Shown piece after piece: positions 59,632 to 64,000 of a DNA stretch of 64,000 nt (the first letter of the stretch is position 1; each line of letters opens with the position of its first letter). The DNA is from Scandinavium sp036409475 (GTDB lineage: Bacteria > Pseudomonadota > Gammaproteobacteria > Enterobacterales > Enterobacteriaceae), in the NCBI RefSeq assembly GCF_036409475.1, contig NZ_JAYRCK010000009.1, positions 62,001 through 126,000 of the forward strand, given 5' to 3'. The notes beneath the pieces were generated by a model that made no database searches, was not told where the DNA came from, and was given only the letters and a program-made list of their open reading frames with translations. The position numbers and the translations under genes were made by a program.

Positions 59632-60337
59632 GAAGTTGTTAAACCACCGTTCGATTCGCCACTACACCGGCGAACCCATCACTCAGGCGCAGCGCGAAGC
59701 TATCATCGCCAGCGCTCAGGCCGCGTCCAGCTCAAGCTTTTTACAGTGCAGTTCGATTATCCGCATCACCGACCCTAACATGCGTGAGCAACTGGTGACG
59801 CTGACCGGCGGCCAACAGCATGTGGCGCAGGCTGCGGAATTTTGGGTGTTCTGCGCGGATTTCAACCGCCATCTGCAAATCTGCCCTGAAGCGCAGCTTG
59901 GCCTCGCCGAGCAATTGCTGCTTGGCGTGGTGGATACCGCGATGATGGCGCAAAATGCGATGGCTGCCGCAGAATCTCTGGGGCTTGGCGGGGTGTATAT
60001 CGGTGGGATCCGTAACAGTATCGAAGCTGTAACTGAACTGCTGAATCTGCCTAAGCACGTGCTGCCGCTGTTCGGGCTGTGCCTGGGCTGGCCTGCGGAT
60101 AATCCGGATGTGAAACCGCGCCTTCCGGCAAGCCTGCTGGTCCATGAAAATCACTATCAGCCTGTCGATGTAGCCGAACTTGCGCGCTATGACGAAGAGA
60201 TAGCGAACTACTATCTTTCCCGCGGCAGCAACACACGACGTGACACCTGGAGCGACCATATTCGTCGCACCATCATCAAAGAGAACCGTCCGTTCATCCT
60301 CGACTACCTGCATAAACAGGGCTGGGCTATCCGTTAA
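59615..60337 (+). CDS. nfsA: Oxygen-insensitive NADPH nitroreductase NfsA
   Basis: 240 residues. FMN-dependent major nitroreductase that reduces nitrofurans and nitroaromatics by two electrons. HRSIRHYTGEPI and ASSSSFLQCSSI are the FMN-binding segments; the C-terminal SDHIRRTIIKENRPFILDYL is conserved. ATG 59615 matches the E. coli MTPTIE start; a GTG one codon earlier is not needed. Overlaps ybjC. Confidence 0.96.
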   Translation: MTPTIEKLLNHRSIRHYTGEPITQAQREAIIASAQAASSSSFLQCSSIIRITDPNMREQLVTLTGGQQHVAQAAEFWVFCADFNRHLQICPEAQLGLAEQLLLGVVDTAMMAQNAMAAAESLGLGGVYIGGIRNSIEAVTELLNLPKHVLPLFGLCLGWPADNPDVKPRLPASLLVHENHYQPVDVAELARYDEEIANYYLSRGSNTRRDTWSDHIRRTIIKENRPFILDYLHKQGWAIR

Positions 60338-60364
60338 ATTTCACTGCGTGTATGATGTGAGACT

Positions 60365-60434
60365 GAAAAAGAAGGAAAAAGCGTGTTTTTTCCTTCTTTT
60401 TCGTTAGCAGCCGAAAATCAATGAATTGATTTTC
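60365..60434 (-). repeat. Two-hairpin repeat element, copy B
   Basis: GAAAAAGAAGGAAAAA and its complement form a 16-base perfect stem (60365-60402). AGCAGCC and the hairpin GAAAATCAAT-GA-ATTGATTTTC (60413-60434) follow. Same element as 1585-1653 but in opposite orientation. It lies in the nfsA-rimK gap, where it could attenuate rimK expression. Confidence 0.75.
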
Positions 60435-60531
60435 CTTTTCTCTTAAAAGCAAAGACAGAGAGTGGCCGCTGAATTGGGTTAGCGGGGTACAGCAGTGCCT
60501 GCCTTTTTCAGGGGAAACAGTGAGGTGCAGG

Positions 60532-61434
60532 GTGAAAATAGCCATTTTGTCCCGGGACGGAACGCTCTGGTCCTGTAAACGTCTTCGTGAGGCCGCCACT
60601 CAGCGCGGCCATCTGGTCGATATTCTTGACCCGCTTTCCTGCTATATGAACATCAGCCCGGCGGCCTCGTCCATTCACTATAAAGGCCGCCAGTTGCCGC
60701 AGTATGATGCGGTTATCCCGCGTATCGGTTCCGCGATTACCTTCTATGGCACAGCAGCGTTACGCCAGTTTGAGCTGCTTGGCAGCTATCCTCTGAATGA
60801 ATCCGTTGCCATTACCCGCGCCCGCGACAAACTGCGTTCGTTACAGCTGTTGGCGAGGCAGGGCATTGACCTGCCAGTGACCGGCATTGCGCATTCTCCT
60901 GACGACACCAGTGATCTGATTGACATGGTCGGCGGTGCGCCGCTGGTGGTGAAGCTGGTGGAAGGCACGCAGGGCATTGGCGTGGTGCTAGCGGAAACTC
61001 GCCAGGCGGCAGAAAGCGTGATTGATGCGTTTCGTGGCCTTAATGCCCACATTCTGGTGCAGGAATACATTCAGGAAGCGAAAGGGCGTGATATCCGCTG
61101 TCTGGTGGTGGGCGACGAAGTTGTAGCCGCAATTGAGCGTCGCGCGAAAGAAGGGGATTTCCGTTCCAACCTGCACCGTGGTGGCGTGGCGACAATCGCA
61201 AATATCACCCCGCTTGAGCGTGAGATGGCGCTTAAAGCTGCGCAAACGCTGGGGCTGGATGTGGCGGGCGTTGATATTCTGCGCGCCGAGCGTGGGCCGC
61301 TGGTGATGGAAGTAAATGCTTCGCCGGGGCTTGAAGGGATCGAAAAAACAACCGGCATCGATATTGCCGGGAAAATGATCCAGTGGATCGAACGCCACGC
61401 GCAGCCAGGCTTTTGTCTGAAAACGGGTGGATAG
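60532..61434 (+). CDS. rimK: Ribosomal protein S6 modification enzyme RimK
   Basis: 300 residues. An ATP-grasp ligase that adds glutamate residues to the C-terminus of ribosomal protein S6 and can make poly-alpha-glutamate. The ATP-grasp core is about 95-290, with GGAPLVVKLVEGTQGIGV, KEGDFRSNLHRGG and MEVNASPGLEGIE. The GTG start aligns with the E. coli N-terminus (MKIAILSRDG). Confidence 0.95.
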   Translation: MKIAILSRDGTLWSCKRLREAATQRGHLVDILDPLSCYMNISPAASSIHYKGRQLPQYDAVIPRIGSAITFYGTAALRQFELLGSYPLNESVAITRARDKLRSLQLLARQGIDLPVTGIAHSPDDTSDLIDMVGGAPLVVKLVEGTQGIGVVLAETRQAAESVIDAFRGLNAHILVQEYIQEAKGRDIRCLVVGDEVVAAIERRAKEGDFRSNLHRGGVATIANITPLEREMALKAAQTLGLDVAGVDILRAERGPLVMEVNASPGLEGIEKTTGIDIAGKMIQWIERHAQPGFCLKTGG

Positions 61435-61539
61435 CCCAGATTTCACCTGTGTCGTAGCATCTGAGCCGTTTTTTGCGTACCCTGTTATCCGCTTTATTCA
61501 GGTTTCGCTTTTCTTTCACAGCAAGAGGTTTCACGGTTT

Positions 61540-62019
61540 ATGGATTCACTGATCGTTCCGGGTCTGGATACACTGCGTCAATGGCTCGACGAAATGGGCA
61601 TCAGCTTCTATGAGTGTGATACCTGTCAGGCACTGCACTTGCCGCACATGCAGAATTTTGACGGCATTTTTGATGCCAAACTCGATCTTCTGGATAACGT
61701 GGTGCTGTTTTCCGCGCTGGCTGAAGTGAAGCCTTCCGCGCTGCTGCCGCTGGCCTCCGACCTGTCGTCCATCAACGCCAGTTCACTCACGGTGAAAGCG
61801 TTCCTCGATATTCAGGACGATAACCTGCCGAAGATGGTGGTGTGCCAGTCGCTGTCGGTCAATGTGGGCGTGACGCGCGAGCAGTTTGAATGGTTCTTCC
61901 GTCAGAGCGAAGAGCAGGTGTCGATGGTTATCCTTGAAGCGGCTTCTCATCAGCTGCTGTTTAAAGGTGATGAAGAAGAGCAACCGATGGAAGAGTCGCA
62001 ATTCCATTTTCTTCACTGA
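61540..62019 (+). CDS. ybjN: YbjN family protein
   Basis: 159 residues, cytosolic, acidic. The fold is a TY3B/secretion-chaperone-like alpha-beta structure. In E. coli it affects motility, biofilm and exopolysaccharide when overproduced. FDAKLDLLDNVVLFSALAEV and MVILEAASHQLLFKGD are conserved. Last gene before potF. Confidence 0.93.
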   Translation: MDSLIVPGLDTLRQWLDEMGISFYECDTCQALHLPHMQNFDGIFDAKLDLLDNVVLFSALAEVKPSALLPLASDLSSINASSLTVKAFLDIQDDNLPKMVVCQSLSVNVGVTREQFEWFFRQSEEQVSMVILEAASHQLLFKGDEEEQPMEESQFHFLH

Positions 62020-62424
62020 TGCCTTTCCCGATTAACGCAGCCGCTACCAGCGCGGCTGTGTAAAACCCCGCAATATTCTGCTGTTAACCTCTTCTTAAAG
62101 CATTATTCACCACTTCCCGGCGCATGCAGGCTTATGCCATAAAGTGATCTTGCATAAAAAATTGATAAAAGACGTTTTTTTACCCGAGCTATAGCCTCGA
62201 ATCCTGGCTAAAGTTATTCTTGCGAAACCCCGTCAGAGCGGGTTAAACACTGCGTTCAAAGCAATGTGGCGTGCAAAATTCTGACGAGTAAGCGAGCAAT
62301 GCCTGCCGGGAGAGCGCCTCTCTCCTTTTCTTAGCAGACTGACAAAGTATGCATGATTTTTGCATGCATCGATGTGCGACGATTTTGGTCCGAATGTTAA
62401 CGGACGTTGATAAGGAAACGAGCT
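62020..62424. promoter_or_regulatory. ybjN-potF intergenic region
   Basis: 405 non-coding bases. They hold a CAGCCGC/GCGGCTG hairpin at 62038-62058 (no T-run) and a perfect ATGCATG/CATGCAT hairpin at 62349-62369. In E. coli potF is activated through NtrC and sigma-54; I did not find a convincing -24/-12 promoter by eye. Confidence 0.5.
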
Positions 62425-63537
62425 ATGACCGCCTTGAGTAAGAAATGGTTAACGGGTCTGGTAACGGGTGCGCTGATGGCAGTCTCTGCAGGTGCGCTCG
62501 CCGCTGAACAAAAAACGCTGCATATTTATAACTGGTCTGATTATATCGCCCCGGACACGCTGGCGAATTTCACCAAAGAAACCGGCATTAAAGTGGTGTA
62601 CGACGTGTTTGATTCCAACGAAGTGCTGGAAGGCAAACTGATGGCGGGCAGCACCGGTTATGACCTCGTAGTGCCATCGTCCCAGTTCCTGGAACGTCAG
62701 GCACAGGCGGGGATTTTCCAGCCGATTGATAAGAGCAAGCTGCCGAATTACAAGAATCTCGACCCTGAAATGCTCAAGCTGGTGGCGCAAAACGACCACG
62801 ATAATAAGTACGGCATTCCGTACATGATGGTCACCACCGGCATTGGCTACAACGTCGATAAGGTGAAAGCGGCACTGGGTAAAGATGCGCCAGTGGACAG
62901 CTGGGATCTTATCCTCAAGCCTGAAAACCTCGAAAAACTGAAAAGCTGCGGAGTCTCCTTCCTGGATGCGCCGAGCGAAATTTATGCCGCCGTGCTGCAC
63001 TACCTCGGTAAAGATCCTAACAGCTCCGATCCGAAAGATTACAGCGGAGCCGCCAACGATCTGCTGCTGAAGCTGCGTCCGTTCATCCGTTATTTCCACT
63101 CTTCTCAGTACATCAACGATCTGGCGAACGGTGACATCTGCGTGTCGATTGGCTGGTCTGGTGACATTCTGCAGGCGGCAAATCGCGCCAAAGAAGCCAA
63201 AAATGGCGTGAACATTGCCTACACCATTCCGAAGGAAGGGGCGATGGTTTACTTCGATATGTTCGCCATTCCTAAGGATGCGAAAAATACCGATGGAGCC
63301 TATCAGTTCCTGAACTACCTGCTGCGCCCGGATGTGGTGGCGAACATCAGTAATCACGTTTATTACGCCAACGCCAACAAAGCGGCCACGCCGTTACTGA
63401 ATGCTGAAGTGCGTGATAACCCAGGGATTTATCCGCCAGCCGACGTTCGTGCGAAGTTGTTCACGCAGACTGTGTTGTCGCCAAAAATTGACCGCGTCAT
63501 CACCCGTTCGTGGACGACGGTTAAGACCGGTAAATAA
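62425..63537 (+). CDS. potF: Putrescine-binding periplasmic protein PotF
   Basis: 370 residues. A solute-binding protein that delivers putrescine to the PotGHI ABC importer. Signal peptide ends near AGALAA (about residue 26). The ligand pocket motifs LHIYNWSDYIAPDTL and SIGWSGDI are present. ATG 62425 follows AAGGAAA. Operon with potG after a REP unit. Confidence 0.96.
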   Translation: MTALSKKWLTGLVTGALMAVSAGALAAEQKTLHIYNWSDYIAPDTLANFTKETGIKVVYDVFDSNEVLEGKLMAGSTGYDLVVPSSQFLERQAQAGIFQPIDKSKLPNYKNLDPEMLKLVAQNDHDNKYGIPYMMVTTGIGYNVDKVKAALGKDAPVDSWDLILKPENLEKLKSCGVSFLDAPSEIYAAVLHYLGKDPNSSDPKDYSGAANDLLLKLRPFIRYFHSSQYINDLANGDICVSIGWSGDILQAANRAKEAKNGVNIAYTIPKEGAMVYFDMFAIPKDAKNTDGAYQFLNYLLRPDVVANISNHVYYANANKAATPLLNAEVRDNPGIYPPADVRAKLFTQTVLSPKIDRVITRSWTTVKTGK

Positions 63538-63546
63538 AGCAGACAT

Positions 63547-63572
63547 GCCCGGTCAGCGAAGCGCTACCGGGC
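63547..63572. repeat. REP-type hairpin between potF and potG
   Basis: GCCCGGT...ACCGGGC with a 12-base loop lies in the operon gap. Such units often protect the upstream mRNA, giving more binding protein than ATPase. Confidence 0.65.
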
Positions 63573-63664
63573 ACTATCCGCACCAGGTCAGTGCATCTGC
63601 ACTGTGAAGTTCTTTGTAGGGTACCGGACCTTACAAAGGGTTGTTTTTACCGGAGAGCACCATC

Positions 63665-64000
63665 GTGACCGACGCAATCCCACGCCCACAGGCGAAAACC
63701 CGCAAGGCGCTGACCCCGCTGCTGGAAATCCGCAACCTGACCAAATCCTTTGACGGCCAGCACGCCGTCGATGACGTCAGCCTCACCATTTACAAAGGCG
63801 AAATCTTTGCTCTGCTCGGCGCATCGGGCTGTGGTAAATCCACGTTGCTGCGCATGCTGGCCGGGTTTGAACAACCGACTGCCGGGCAAATTGTGCTCGA
63901 TGGCGTAGACCTGTCGCAGGTGCCGCCCTATCAGCGTCCCATCAACATGATGTTTCAATCTTACGCGTTGTTCCCGCACATGACCGTTGAGCAGAATATC
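63665..64000 (+). CDS. potG: Putrescine importer ATPase PotG, N-terminal part (runs off the window)
   Basis: The first 112 codons of the ABC ATPase of the PotFGHI putrescine importer. The GTG start behind GGAGAG gives DAIPRPQAKTRKALTPLLEI, as in E. coli. Walker A is GASGCGKST (about residues 52-60) and the Q-loop MMFQSYALFPHMT is present. The frame is open at the window end. Confidence 0.95.
   Translation, partial: MTDAIPRPQAKTRKALTPLLEIRNLTKSFDGQHAVDDVSLTIYKGEIFALLGASGCGKSTLLRMLAGFEQPTAGQIVLDGVDLSQVPPYQRPINMMFQSYALFPHMTVEQNI

Noticed and set aside
62020..62424. Sigma-54 promoter before potF
   Set aside because: Several TGGC and TTGC words occur but none with the required 12-base GG-GC spacing.
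62449..63357. Long open frame opposite potF
   Set aside because: Mirror frame of potF; no start signals or protein family.
1..64000. CRISPR array, tRNA, rRNA or intact insertion sequence
   Set aside because: No regularly spaced repeats, cloverleaf, rRNA-like or transposase sequences were seen on reading both strands.

Overview
The window is chromosomal DNA from a member of the Enterobacteriaceae. Gene content and order follow the E. coli K-12 segment from ldtB to potG almost gene for gene: ldtB, ybiT, ybiU, ybiV, pflF, pflE, fsaA, moeB, moeA, iaaA, gsiABCD, rimO, bssR, yliI, gstB, dacC, deoR, ybjG, mdfA, ybjI, ybjJ, rcdA, rybB, ybjL, ybjM, grxA, ybjC, nfsA, rimK, ybjN, potF, potG. Sequence divergence from E. 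coli, the extra sugar operons and a chromosomal class C beta-lactamase point to an Enterobacter/Lelliottia/Buttiauxella-type genus. The species cannot be fixed from the sequence alone.

Layout. 1-1.5 kb: end of a PTS EIIC gene and a GntR/UTRA regulator. 1.7-4.5 kb: divergent ldtB and ybiT, then an ERIC element. 4.7-9.8 kb: a sugar module of GH31 glycosidase and MFS transporter, with a LacI-type regulator. 9.8-16.4 kb: ybiU, ybiV, pflE-pflF and fsaA, a glycyl-radical sugar-phosphate cluster whose three control regions share an identical 14-base motif. 16.5-25 kb: molybdopterin genes moeBA, then the iaaA-gsiABCD glutathione-import operon. 25-29.8 kb: a second sugar module (LacI regulator, GH31, GPH-family transporter) where E. 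coli has yliE and yliF.

29.9-37.2 kb: rimO and a serine-recombinase island inserted in its 5' end. The island supplies a substitute start for rimO; the original start survives as a 29-codon stub at the far junction. Its cargo is a PAAR-tipped, colicin-type DNase effector with an Im-type immunity protein, plus small exported or unknown proteins. 37.3-39.4 kb: ampC (no ampR beside it), a small exported protein and bssR. 39.4-40.7 kb: an AT-rich pair of unknown genes, one soluble and one membrane. 40.9-49.9 kb: ordinary core genes.

49.9-56.4 kb: a decayed P2/186-like prophage between rcdA and the sRNA gene rybB. It keeps an intact CI-type repressor and an OLD-like ATPase-TOPRIM protein, while the apl/cox and cII genes are broken. 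It also carries a zinc-ribbon/coiled-coil pair, a membrane protein and a GIY-YIG protein. 56.4-64 kb: rybB with its sigma-E promoter, ybjL, ybjM, grxA, ybjC-nfsA-rimK-ybjN and the start of the putrescine importer operon potFG.

No rRNA, tRNA, CRISPR array or intact insertion sequence was seen. The most unusual parts are the rimO island with its substituted gene start and DNase effector, the grounded prophage with its defence-like ATPase, the shared operator in the ybiU-fsaA cluster, and a two-hairpin repeat present at both ends of the window.
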